15,202 nucleotides of DNA, from the NCBI GenBank assembly GCA_030146875.1, contig JASLAX010000023.1:1-15202 (forward strand). The letters run 5' to 3'. The stretch is from Longimicrobiaceae bacterium. GTDB taxonomy: Bacteria > Gemmatimonadota > Gemmatimonadetes > Longimicrobiales > Longimicrobiaceae. Numbering within the stretch: the first letter of the stretch is position 1; each line of letters starts with the position of its first letter. Position numbers and translations under genes: made by a program. Shown piece by piece: positions 6,393-13,094 of this stretch. The notes under the pieces were generated by a model. The model saw nothing but the letters and a program-made list of their open reading frames with translations, had not been told where the DNA came from and did not search any database.

Positions 6393-8222
6393 ATGGACGC
6401 CGCCGCATCCCCCGTGCTCTACCGCCTCCGCATCCCCCAGCCCGCCACGCACCTCGTGCACGTGGAGGTGGAGGCCCGCGGCGTGTCCGGCCCCGCGCGC
6501 CTGGTGATGCCCGCGTGGACGCCGGGCTCGTACCTGATGCGCGAGTTCGCCCGCAACGTCCAGGAGTTCTCGGCCCGCGACGGCGCCGGGAACCCGCTCC
6601 CGTGGCGGAAGACGGACAAGGGGTCGTGGAGCGTCGAGGCGCCGGGGGACGGCGTGCTCCGCGCGCGCTACGTGGTCTACGCCAACGAGCTGAGCGTCCG
6701 CACCTCGCACGTGGACGCCACCCACGCCGCCATCAACGGCGCCAGCGTCTTCATGTTCCTGGCGGGGCGCGAGACGGCGCCGGTGCGGCTGGAGGTGGAC
6801 GTTCCCGCCGACTGGGGCGTCACCACCTCGCTCCGGGGAGAGGGCAACCGCGGCCCCTTCACCGCCGCCCACTACGACGAGCTGCTGGACTCGCCGCTGG
6901 AGATCGGGCGCCACCAGCTCATCCAGTGGGAGGTGGACGGCGTCCGGCACCGCTGGGCGGTGTGGGGGAAGGGGAACTGGATCCCCGACCGCCTCGTCGT
7001 GGACACCACGAAGATCGTGCTGGCCGAGCGCGAGCTGTGGGGCGCGCTGCCGTACCGCGACTACACCTTCATCCTGCACCTCACCCCCGGCGGCTACGGC
7101 GGGCTGGAGCACCGCGAGTCCACCGTGCTGCTGGCGGACCGCTGGGGCTTCCGCGGCAAGGAGTACGAGGGCTTCCTGGGCCTGACGGCGCACGAGCTCT
7201 TCCACGCCTGGAACGGCAAGCGCCTGCGCCCGGCCGCGCTGGGCCCGTTCGACTACGAGCGGGAGACGTACACGCGCGAGCTGTGGGTGGTGGAGGGGAT
7301 CACCACGTACTACACGGACCTGGTCCTGCGCCGCGCGGGGATCATGACGCCCGAGCGGTACCTGGAGAAGCTGGCCGAGCAGGTCTCGCGGATGGCCGCG
7401 CTCCCCGGCCGAAGCGTGCAGTCGCTGGAGGAGTCGAGCTTCGACACCTGGATCAAGTTCTACCGGCCGGACGCGCACACCCCGAACGCGCAGGTATCCT
7501 ACTACCACAAGGGCGCGCTGGTCGCCCTGCTCCTGGACCTGACCCTCCGCGCCGACACCGGCAACCGCGCCTCGATGGACGCGGTGGTCCGCACCCTGTG
7601 GTCCCGCTGGGGCGCCGGCGACGTCGGCTTCCCCGAGGGCGAGGCGGAGCGCGTGGTCTCCGAGCTGGCCGGGCGCGACATGGGCCCGGAGCTGCACCGC
7701 TGGCTGCGCGGCACCGACGAGCTGGAGGTGGCGGACGTCCTGGCCCGCGCCGGCCTGCTGCTCCTGCCGGCGGAGGGCGCGCCCCCCGGCTCCCCCGGCC
7801 AGCGCACCGAGGCCATGGTGGGCCTGCGCCTGCGCGAGGAGGGCGGGCGGACGCTGGTGACCAACGTCCTGGCGGGCTCCACCGCGCACGCCGCCGGCGT
7901 GAACGCGGGGGACGAGCTGGTGGCGCTGGACGGGTTCCGGATCGCGGGCGCGGACTGGCTCGCGCTGCGCCTGGGCGAGCGGCTGGCGGGGACCAGCTTC
8001 TCGCTCTCCCTCTTCCGCCGCGACGAGCTGCTGACGCTCACGGTGGAGCTGGGGCCCCCCGCCCCCACGCGCTTCCGCATCGTCCCCGCGACGGAGCGGA
8101 CCCCCGAGCAGGACGCCATCCTCTCCGACTGGCTCCGCACCGTCATCGCCCCGGAGGTCTCCGCGCGCGACGCCAGCGGCGGTGCGGCGGGCCCCTCCGT
8201 GCCGGCCGGGACCGCGGGTTGA
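6393..8222 (+). CDS. M61-family metallopeptidase (glycyl aminopeptidase type) with PDZ domain
   Basis: The 609-residue protein has the full M61 layout. An N-terminal beta-rich domain (about 5-180; includes the family motif MPAWTPGSYLMREFARNVQ) is followed by the catalytic domain with LTAHELFHAWNGKRLRP, whose HExxH is H267-H271, and WVVEGITTYYTDL with the third zinc ligand E301. A helical part follows, and then a PDZ domain at about 474-560 (LVTNVLAGSTAHAAGVNAGD, ELVALDGFRI). M61 enzymes remove N-terminal Gly/Ala residues. No signal peptide is visible, so it should be cytoplasmic. ATG 6393 is the first in-frame start matching the family N-terminus. A short Gly/Ala/Pro tail ends the protein. 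Its stop codon overlaps the -35 of the tRNA-Pro promoter. The assignment is secure. Confidence 0.93.
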   Translation: MDAAASPVLYRLRIPQPATHLVHVEVEARGVSGPARLVMPAWTPGSYLMREFARNVQEFSARDGAGNPLPWRKTDKGSWSVEAPGDGVLRARYVVYANELSVRTSHVDATHAAINGASVFMFLAGRETAPVRLEVDVPADWGVTTSLRGEGNRGPFTAAHYDELLDSPLEIGRHQLIQWEVDGVRHRWAVWGKGNWIPDRLVVDTTKIVLAERELWGALPYRDYTFILHLTPGGYGGLEHRESTVLLADRWGFRGKEYEGFLGLTAHELFHAWNGKRLRPAALGPFDYERETYTRELWVVEGITTYYTDLVLRRAGIMTPERYLEKLAEQVSRMAALPGRSVQSLEESSFDTWIKFYRPDAHTPNAQVSYYHKGALVALLLDLTLRADTGNRASMDAVVRTLWSRWGAGDVGFPEGEAERVVSELAGRDMGPELHRWLRGTDELEVADVLARAGLLLLPAEGAPPGSPGQRTEAMVGLRLREEGGRTLVTNVLAGSTAHAAGVNAGDELVALDGFRIAGADWLALRLGERLAGTSFSLSLFRRDELLTLTVELGPPAPTRFRIVPATERTPEQDAILSDWLRTVIAPEVSARDASGGAAGPSVPAGTAG

Positions 8223-8247
8223 CGGGGGACCGGGGCAGGGTTACATT
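8219..8247 (+). promoter_or_regulatory. Sigma-70-type promoter of tRNA-Pro
   Basis: TTGACG (8219-8224) and TACATT (8242-8247) are separated by 17 bp and lie 44 bp before the mature tRNA 5' end. The -35 overlaps the stop of the M61 gene. Confidence 0.65.
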
Positions 8248-8291
8248 CTTCTCTCTTCGGACCGGCTTCGGTCGGCGCGGAGACACCGGTT

Positions 8292-8365
8292 CGGGACGTG
8301 GCGCAGCCCGGTAGCGCACCTGAATGGGGTTCAGGGGGTCGCCGGTTCAAATCCGGCCGTCCCGA
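8292..8365 (+). tRNA. tRNA-Pro (anticodon GGG)
   Basis: A 74-nt cloverleaf is complete. The acceptor CGGGACG (8292-8298) pairs perfectly with CGTCCCG (8358-8364), with discriminator A at 8365. The D-arm contains AGCCCGGTAGCGC. The anticodon stem CCTGA/TCAGG closes the loop ATGGGGT, giving anticodon GGG. The T-arm GCCGG-TTCAAAT-CCGGC (8341-8357) is perfect. The sequence following the discriminator is CTA, so CCA is not encoded and must be added after transcription. Confidence 0.96.
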
Positions 8366-8425
8366 CTAGCATACGCGAAGGCCCTGCATCGAGCTGAGAT
8401 GCAGGGCCTTCGTCGTTCGGCGGGT
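8298..8425 (+). repeat. Direct repeat, copy 1 (tRNA-Pro body, terminator and 13-bp tail)
   Basis: This 128-bp segment matches 9185-9312 without gaps. By eye there are 10 mismatches (about 92 % identity): 7 in the tRNA part, 2 in the spacer, 1 in the hairpin loop, and none in the 30 stem bases or the last 13 bases. The copies are 887 bp apart and bracket a toxin-antitoxin pair. Confidence 0.9.
8376..8412 (+). terminator. Strong hairpin terminator behind tRNA-Pro
   Basis: CGAAGGCCCTGCATC (8376-8390) and its exact complement (8398-8412) form a 15-bp stem with the 7-base loop GAGCTGA, starting 10 bases after the tRNA. No T run follows, as is common in very GC-rich genomes. An identical stem recurs at 9263-9299. 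Confidence 0.8.
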
Positions 8426-8560
8426 GCCCGGCCCGTCCTGCAAGGGCTGGCCTCCAGGGGTGGTACGAGGTGTATACCGGAAACAACGATTCGGGGTATG
8501 TTCTTGTGTGGACGCATGCCGTCGTGCGCCGCTGGACGATCATCCCGGTCGAAGGTCATC

Positions 8561-8785
8561 ATGGGTGCTGCCGAAGTCCGAATCCCGCTTCCACCGAACG
8601 TCTCGGGCGATGAAGTCCGCACCTCCGCCGCGGTGAAGCTCTTCGAGGTGGGGCGGATCTCCCTCGGACAGGCCGCCGCGCTGGCTGGCAACACCGTCCG
8701 CGCGTTCGTGGACGTCCTCGCGCGGTACGGGGTTCCCGTGATCAACTACCCGGCGGAGGATCTGGAGCAGGAGATTCAGTCCTGA
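8561..8785 (+). CDS. UPF0175-family antitoxin
   Basis: The 74-residue product carries the UPF0175 pattern: AAVKLFEVGRISLGQAAALA (residues about 23-42), then FVDVLARYGVPVINYPAEDLE, as in the 'LYxxGkiSlgkAAelaG ... Fl.lLa..gIpv' consensus. These small proteins fold partly as a helix-turn-helix and neutralise a PIN-like DUF3368 toxin encoded just downstream, while binding their own promoter. Here the TGA stop (8783-8785) overlaps the toxin's probable CTG start as CTGA, the expected coupling. ATG 8561 is chosen because it gives the usual antitoxin length; a modest GAAGG lies before it. The gene itself appears intact although its toxin is not. Confidence 0.82.
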   Translation: MGAAEVRIPLPPNVSGDEVRTSAAVKLFEVGRISLGQAAALAGNTVRAFVDVLARYGVPVINYPAEDLEQEIQS

Positions 8786-9176
8786 GGGAGGTCGTCGTTT
8801 CCGACACGAGCTGCCTGATCGGGTTGGAGCGGATCGGTCAGCTGGATCTCCTGCCGCGAATCTACGGGTCGATCCTCGCGCCGCCTGCGGTCGTGCGCGA
8901 GTTCGGCCGCGCTCCGGAGTGGCTCGGCGAATCCGAGGCGATTGCGCTCGGTGCGGAACGCGGCTGCCGCGTGATCCTGGACGACCATCAGGCGCGCTCG
9001 GCCGCGGCACGTGTTGGCGTGGCGGTGATCGGCACCGTCGGAGTGCTGCTACGGGCGAAGCTCGCGGGCCTCTCCCAGGACTCGCTGCGATGCTCGACGC
9101 TCTCGACGAGGCGGGGTTCCGTGTCGACTCGCGGTTGCGGCAGAAGGCGCTGGAGCTGGCCGGAGAGCTGCGGTAA
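8782..9176 (+). pseudogene. DUF3368 / PIN-like toxin, frameshifted near the C-terminus
   Basis: The frame from CTG 8782 gives LREVVVSDTSCLIGLERIGQ and continues as a PIN-like DUF3368 protein (acidic VVSDTS start, PPAVVREFG, then a helical region ending in GVAVIGTVGVLLRAKLAGL). After about 9080 the true ending (PGLAAMLDALDEAGFRVDSR ... ELAGELR, TAA at 9174-9176) is in another frame. Loss of one C in the run at about 9083-9090 explains the switch: ggc-ctc-ctc-cca would restore it. As written, the ribosome would run to 9201 with an unrelated tail, so the toxin has lost its last helices. There is no ATG, GTG or TTG at the family start; CTG overlapping the antitoxin stop is either a rare start or a further lesion. 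A single-base sequencing error cannot be excluded. Confidence 0.72.
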
Positions 9177-9181
9177 ACGCA

Positions 9182-9252
9182 CGGGTGGCGCGGCCCGGTA
9201 GCGCACCTGAACGGGGTTCCGGGGTTCGTCGGTTCAGATCCGGCGGTCCCGA
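9182..9252 (+). pseudogene. Decayed tRNA-Pro copy
   Basis: This is a second copy of the tRNA at 8292-8365. Only CGGG of the 5' acceptor strand remains before TGGCGC, consistent with loss of three bases, and it cannot pair properly with GGTCCCG at 9245-9251. U33 has become C (loop ACGGGGT) and the anticodon stem CCTGA/TCCGG has a mismatch. There is no promoter in front of it; it begins 5 bp after the toxin stop. It is very unlikely to make a working tRNA. Confidence 0.85.
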
Positions 9253-9312
9253 CTAGGATAAGCGAAGGCCCTGCATCGAGTTGAGATGCAGGGCCTTCGT
9301 CGTTCGGCGGGT
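9185..9312 (+). repeat. Direct repeat, copy 2
   Basis: Gapless partner of 8298-8425, about 92 % identical by eye. The tRNA part has decayed, but the hairpin stem and the 13-bp tail are unchanged. Confidence 0.9.
9263..9299. terminator. Hairpin terminator, copy 2
   Basis: The same 15-bp perfect stem as at 8376-8412 (arms 9263-9277 and 9285-9299), with loop GAGTTGA. Lying between the toxin and the convergent YdeI-family gene, it could stop transcription from both sides. Confidence 0.7.
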
Positions 9313-9360
9313 CGTGGGTACGGTTTGTGGTTACGACCTCCGCCGGCCCGCCGCGGCGCT

Positions 9361-9936
9361 TCACCGCGCCCAGCGCGCCGGCCGCCGGCCCTCCGCGGCG
9401 TCGGCAACCACCTCGGCGATGCGCTTCGCGCGCGTCTCCGGGCGCTTGGCCTGGCCGATCCAGTAGAGCACCTGCTTCCGCAGGAACGGCGGGTACGACT
9501 CGTACGTCGCCAGCCCCCGCTCCCCGAGGGCCTCCGCCAGGTCGTCCGGCATCTCCAGCCGGTCGATCGCGTCCAGCGCCGCCCAGGAGCCGTCCGCCCG
9601 GGCGGCCTCGATCTTCGCCCGCCCCGCCGCGGTCATGGCGCCGCTCCGCTCCAGCTCCTCCACGCGTCGCTTGTTCGCCGCCGACCAGACGCTCCGGGGC
9701 CTGCGGGGCGCCAGCAGCAGCATGGAGCGCTCGTCGTCGATCGCGCCGGCCGTGCTGTCGATCCACCCGAAGCAGAGCGCTTCCTCCACGACGGCGTCGT
9801 ACGAGAGGTAGTGCGGCGTGCCCTTCTTCCAGGAGACGAGCCAGATGGGCCCGTGCCCCGCGTGGTTCGCCTCCAGCCAGGCGCGCCACTCGGCGCGGTC
9901 GCGCACCTCTACCCTCGGATAGTCGGCCAGCCCCAT
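9361..9936 (-). CDS. YdeI/OmdA (OmpD-associated) family protein
   Basis: The 191-residue protein follows the YdeI/OmdA pattern: RDRAEWRAWLEANHAGHGPI, WLVSWKKGTPHYLSYDAVVE, EALCFGWIDSTAGAIDDERS, then a C-terminal helical part with PPFLRKQVLYWIGQAKRPET and RAKRIAEVV. The family is widespread and poorly characterised; names such as 'bacteriocin-protection protein' come from a few members, and I would not infer that role here. It is soluble, with no signal peptide. ATG at 9934-9936 has a strong GGGAGGA three bases upstream, which fixes the start. It converges on the tRNA/toxin region and has its own transcription unit. The family call is secure. Confidence 0.88.
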   Translation of the reverse strand: MGLADYPRVEVRDRAEWRAWLEANHAGHGPIWLVSWKKGTPHYLSYDAVVEEALCFGWIDSTAGAIDDERSMLLLAPRRPRSVWSAANKRRVEELERSGAMTAAGRAKIEAARADGSWAALDAIDRLEMPDDLAEALGERGLATYESYPPFLRKQVLYWIGQAKRPETRAKRIAEVVADAAEGRRPARWAR

Positions 9937-10023
9937 CGGTCCTCCCGCGCCCGCGGGCGCCTCGTCGTCATCGCTCGATCCGTCGGCATCGCACCCCCGT
10001 GCGGGGCGCGGCGGCCCGTCCCG

Positions 10024-10767
10024 TCACCCGAGCCCGCTCGCCGCCTCCCCGGGCGCGGCCGGGACCTCCGCGGGCCGCATCCCGGCGCCGGCGGCGCGTC
10101 GTGCCCGGTTGCGGGTCTTCTCCTCGTACATCGCGCGGTCGGCGCGCTTGATGGCGGCGGGAAGGTCCTCCGCGCCGGAGGACGCGGCGGCGCCCAGGCT
10201 CGCCTCCAGCTCCGGGCGGCCGCGGATCGCGTCGCGCACGCGCGGCACCACCTCGTCCGGGAGCGCCGCGGGGAAGAGGAGGAGGAACTCGTCGCCTCCC
10301 CACCGGTAGACGCGGTCCAGCGGGCCCACGCAGCGGCGCACCGTCTCCACCAGCGACCGGAGCAGCTCGTCGCCGGCCGCGTGGCCGTGCGAATCGTTGA
10401 CCCGCTTCAGGTTGTCCATGTCCAGCATCAGCGCCGTGCCGTAGCGCGCGCCCAGCGCCTCCAGCGCCGCGCCCTCCTCGTACGCGCGGCGGTTCATCGC
10501 CCCGGTCAGCGCATCGTACAGCGAGATCTACCGCAGGCGGTCGTGCGCCATGGCGAGCTGGCTGCGCGCGTCCGCGTTCTCGCGCCCCTCGTCCTCCATC
10601 CGCAGCACGACCATCCCGTACCCTAGCGTCCACTGGCGGAAGTAGGGCTGCGGCCGCGGGCGGCTGCGCAGCAGCGCCGCGAAGAGGCCGGCCAGGAGGA
10701 GCGGGGTGCCGGTCTGGCTCAGGAGGCCCATCGCGGCCACGAGCGCGCCGACCGCGTCCGGGGTCAT
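10024..10767 (-). pseudogene. GGDEF diguanylate cyclase pseudogene (internal deletion plus nonsense codon)
   Basis: From ATG 10765-10767 the frame encodes MTPDAVGALVAAMGLL..., one hydrophobic segment (TPLLLAGLFAALL), then YFRQWTLGYGMVVLRMEDE, a signalling-helix-like stretch (ARSQLAMAHDRLR), and stops at TAG 10528-10530. The same frame continues at once as ISLYDALTGAMNRRAYEEG and a full GGDEF domain: LMLDMDNLKRVNDSHGHAAG with the metal and substrate residues, the active site RWGGDEF near 10284-10304, and RADRAMYEEKTRN. GGDEF domains make cyclic di-GMP from two GTP. CAG to TAG would account for the stop. Related cyclases have several membrane helices between the 'YFRQW' and 'MVVLRMEDE' regions, so most of the sensor appears to have been lost in frame. 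An internal start could in principle still give a soluble GGDEF domain (ATG at 10495-10497). The frame continuity is clear; non-function is inference. Confidence 0.75.
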
Positions 10768-11020
10768 GGGCGCTTGCACGGATGTGTGGTGGGGCGGGGG
10801 GAACGGCGTGGCTCCCGGAGGATACTGCGGCTGGCCGGGTCCGACAAGGCGAACGCCGCGCCGCCGCCTGTGCGGGCGCGGAGCCCGCCCTCGCCGTTGC
10901 GCGCGAGGAGGACCCGGCGGGTGGCGCGGCGGCGCGGCAGGGCGGAGATTGGAGACGGCGCGTGGAGCCGCCCCGTTCGTCGTGCGGCCCGCGGATGATC
11001 CCGGACAGAGGAGACCGATC
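10768..11020. other. Intergenic region between the GGDEF remnant and yceH
   Basis: This 253-bp divergent spacer is very GC-rich and should hold the promoters of both neighbours, but I can point to no clear -35/-10 pair. The only firm element is AGAGGAGA (11008-11015), the yceH ribosome-binding site. Open frames across it on both strands are low-complexity Arg/Pro/Gly translations. Confidence 0.4.
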
Positions 11021-11689
11021 GTGAACCCTCCGCTCACGGATGTGGAAGTGCGTATCCTCGGCTCTCTCCTGGAGAAGGAGGTGACGACGCCGGAGAACTA
11101 TCCGCTCTCGCTGAACGCGCTGATGCTGGCGTGCAACCAGACGACCAACCGCGATCCGGTGATGCGGCTGGGGGAAGGGGAGGTGACGCCGGCGGTCGTC
11201 GCCCTCCGCCGCCGCGGCCTGCTGCGCCAGATCCAGCCGGTGGGCTCGCGCGTCACCAAGTTCGAGCACCTGCTGGCTGACGAGCTGGATCTCGGCCCGC
11301 GCGAGCTGGCCGTGCTGGGCGTGCTGATGCTCCGCGGACCGCAGACGCCGGGCGAGCTGCACGCACGCACCCTGCGCCTGGCGACGATCGCCGACCTGGC
11401 AGAGATGGAGAGCGTGCTGGAGACGCTGATCGGGCGGGAGCCGAAGCCGCTGGTCGCGCGCCTCCCCCGCCGGCCAGGGCAGAAGGAGGTCCGCTACGCG
11501 CACCTGCTCGGCAACGTGCAGACGCAGGCGGACGCGACGGAGACCGCCGACGAGCCGGCCCCAGCCACCCGCCGCGCGGACGGCGACGACGACCGGATCG
11601 CCGCGCTGGAGCGGACGGTGGAGGCGCTGCGGGCGGAGGTCGCCGCGGTGCGCGCCGAGCTGGACGCGTTCCGTGCGCAGTTCCAATAG
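11021..11689 (+). CDS. yceH: YceH (UPF0502, DUF480) family protein
   Basis: The 222-residue protein matches YceH closely: LTDVEVRILGSLLEKEVTTP and NYPLSLNALMLACNQTTNRD at the start are diagnostic, followed by VTPAVVALRRRGLLRQIQPV, TKFEHLLADELDL, and a second winged-helix-like repeat (ELAVLGVLMLRGPQTPGEL). The C-terminus (about 190-222) is a coiled-coil heptad pattern (RIAALERTVEALRAEVAAV). The fold is two winged helices, suggesting DNA binding, but no defined role is known to me. GTG 11021 is chosen because the family begins right there and AGAGGAGA lies about 6 bases upstream; the open frame continues further upstream without family similarity. Length is normal (E. coli YceH is about 215). 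Confidence 0.92.
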   Translation: MNPPLTDVEVRILGSLLEKEVTTPENYPLSLNALMLACNQTTNRDPVMRLGEGEVTPAVVALRRRGLLRQIQPVGSRVTKFEHLLADELDLGPRELAVLGVLMLRGPQTPGELHARTLRLATIADLAEMESVLETLIGREPKPLVARLPRRPGQKEVRYAHLLGNVQTQADATETADEPAPATRRADGDDDRIAALERTVEALRAEVAAVRAELDAFRAQFQ

Positions 11690-11745
11690 CGGGCCAGCCG
11701 GTGTGGCTCCTTCTCTCGGACCCCCTTCAGATCCAGGTGCCTGCA

Positions 11746-12399
11746 ATGGCCGCACATAGCGTGGTGATTCAGAAGCCAGATGGCGGTGTTGAGCTCTATC
11801 CCATGAAGCAGTGGCTCCGCGACCATGCCGAGTACCTGCCGGCGGGGATGCACCCGGATTCGAACACCTCACACGCACTTCGCTCTGCCCTCAAGAAGCA
11901 GGGCTGGCGGTTGGAGATTCGCTCCGATCAGGTGCTTGTCATCAAGCCTAACGATGCTGGAGACACGAGCTTCACCTCCGAGGTCTTACCGGAAGCCTCT
12001 GAAGACGACGATGTCGTTGAGGCGGAAGAGATTACGTTCGGTCTCGAGCGGGACCTCCAATCGGCTCTGCGAGCAAACATAGCTCAGTTGGAGCCCGGTT
12101 TGAGGATCATAGATAGTGGTAGAGAACGCACGACTGAGGCAGGCCGAATCGACATTACGGCGGTAGATGCTAACGATATTGTAGTGGTGATCGAGTTGAA
12201 AGCAGGGATGGCTACCCCGGATTCCGTTGCACAGATACTGGCCTACATGGGCACCGTCGTCGAGAGTGATGACAAGCCCGTACGCGGAATTTTAGTGGCT
12301 GGAGAGTTCCACAAACGAGTAGTTCTAGCGTCCCGTGCGATCCCGAATCTCAAGCTTCGAAAGTACGCATTCCAGTTCAGGTTCGACGCTGTAACTTGA
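11746..12399 (+). CDS. NucS-like (EndoMS C-terminal type) PD-(D/E)XK nuclease with unfamiliar N-terminal domain
   Basis: From ATG 11746 the product has 217 residues; a GTG at 11701 would add 15. The C-terminal half has the NucS nuclease signature: LERDLQSALRANIAQLEPGL (E101), GRIDITAVD (D136), VVVIELKAG with the E150-x-K152 pair, and QILAYMGTV (Q163), then VRGILVAGEF. In actinobacterial and archaeal NucS this domain cuts double-stranded DNA at mismatches. The first 65 residues (VVIQKPDGGVELYPMKQWLR ... WRLEIRSDQVLVIKP) do not resemble the NucS N-terminal domain, and a short acidic linker (about 80-96) follows. Codon use and GC are visibly lower than in yceH 57 bp upstream, so it is probably acquired. 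It is a likely defence or repair nuclease; the exact substrate is unknown. Confidence 0.8.
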   Translation: MAAHSVVIQKPDGGVELYPMKQWLRDHAEYLPAGMHPDSNTSHALRSALKKQGWRLEIRSDQVLVIKPNDAGDTSFTSEVLPEASEDDDVVEAEEITFGLERDLQSALRANIAQLEPGLRIIDSGRERTTEAGRIDITAVDANDIVVVIELKAGMATPDSVAQILAYMGTVVESDDKPVRGILVAGEFHKRVVLASRAIPNLKLRKYAFQFRFDAVT

Positions 12400-12594
12400 T
12401 TGCTCCGTGACGGCGACCTCCTCAGGCGGCCGGGCGGATGAATGCAGGAAGAAGGCAGGGACTCGAGCACGGGTAACGCCGCGCGACGGCCATCGAGCAA
12501 GTCGTCGCTTGCGCGCGGCCGCCTCAACGAAGCGCGGCTCAGAGACCTACCAAACTGAAGCTGGAGAATCGCCCGCGCAGGGCGGATCGGCGGG
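12400..12594. other. Intergenic region between the NucS-like gene and the LytTR remnant
   Basis: This 195-bp stretch contains only a short inverted repeat, GCAAG-TCGTCG-CTTGC around 12498-12513, which may act as a weak terminator. I see no gene. GC rises from the low level of the NucS-like gene back to the host level here. Confidence 0.35.
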
Positions 12595-12918
12595 TCAGCG
12601 CACCATCTCGCGCAGCGACTGCGAGCCGGCGCGGCTGGCCACCACCTGCGGGCCGGCGGCGAAGCGGACGGACAGGCGCCGCTCGTCGTACAGGCGGATG
12701 GCGGAGACGTGGTCTAAGTTCGATATGCCCCGGTGCACGCGCCGAAAGCACGCCTGATCCAGCCGGCGCTGCAGCTCGTTCATGCTGATGTCCGCCAGCA
12801 CCTGGCCGGCGTCGGTTCACAGCAGCGCGTAGTCGCCCGCGTCCTCGATGCGATGCACGTCGCGTATGGTCACGGGCACCATCTCGCCGCCCCGGCGCAG
12901 GAGAGGAAGGCGGCCGCG
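12595..12918 (-). pseudogene. Remnant of a LytTR-type response regulator (DNA-binding domain only)
   Basis: A minus-strand frame reads LPLLRRGGEMVPVTIRDVHR, IEDAGDYALL, then TGA at 12817-12819, and goes straight on in the same frame with TDAGQVLADISMNELQRRLD, ACFRRVHRGISNLDHVSAIR, LYDERRLSVRFAAGPQVVAS and RAGSQSLREMVR before TGA at 12595-12597. This is a nearly complete LytTR domain (FRRVHRG and NLDHV are its hallmarks). TGG to TGA would explain the stop. No receiver domain is found upstream on this strand, where the sequence turns into unrelated DNA at about 12919. Both the missing N-terminus and the stop argue for a dead gene. Confidence 0.75.
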
Positions 12919-12973
12919 TGGTAGCCGGCGGTCCGCCCTCCGTGGTCGCCTCCCGAGTAGCCGCACCGCGCCG

Positions 12974-12979
12974 TACCTT
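12974..12979 (+). promoter_or_regulatory. Possible -10 element for the gene at 13095
   Basis: TACCTT lies in GCCGTACCTTCC, the same context as TACCTT at 4829-4834. No convincing -35 is seen. It would leave a leader of about 110 bases containing no other gene. Confidence 0.25.
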
Positions 12980-13094
12980 CCGCGGTGCTGGGGGGAGGGC
13001 GGTCCGTTGCATGGGCGGTGGGATTCTTGCCTGTCGGGATCGCACGGCCGCGCCACCACCCGGCAGGCGGGCCGAACCCGGAGAGGAGACCTCC

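Noticed and set aside
4695..7889. Very long open frame on the minus strand (over 1000 codons)
   Set aside because: It lies antisense to proline dehydrogenase and the M61 peptidase, is dominated by Ala/Gly/Arg/His/Val low-complexity sequence, and arises because high third-position GC removes stops from this antisense frame.
4817..8314. Long plus-strand open frame spanning several genes
   Set aside because: It is Arg/Pro/Gly-rich and out of frame with the recognised proline dehydrogenase and M61 proteins, which carry clear family motifs.
8331..8543. Minus-strand small frame ending in VGTAGFEPATP
   Set aside because: This is the familiar spurious peptide produced by translating the antisense of a tRNA T-arm; the overlapping tRNA-Pro explains it, and a similar peptide arises at the second tRNA copy.
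8298..9312. CRISPR-like repeats
   Set aside because: There are only two repeat units, 128 bp long and 887 bp apart, explained by tRNA and terminator duplication; no short regularly spaced repeats occur anywhere in the window.
8292..9312. A classical integrase-type attachment site pair at the tRNA
   Set aside because: There is no integrase or transposase between the copies, and the duplicated part covers almost the whole tRNA and its terminator rather than only the 3' end. I kept only the repeat itself and left the mechanism open.
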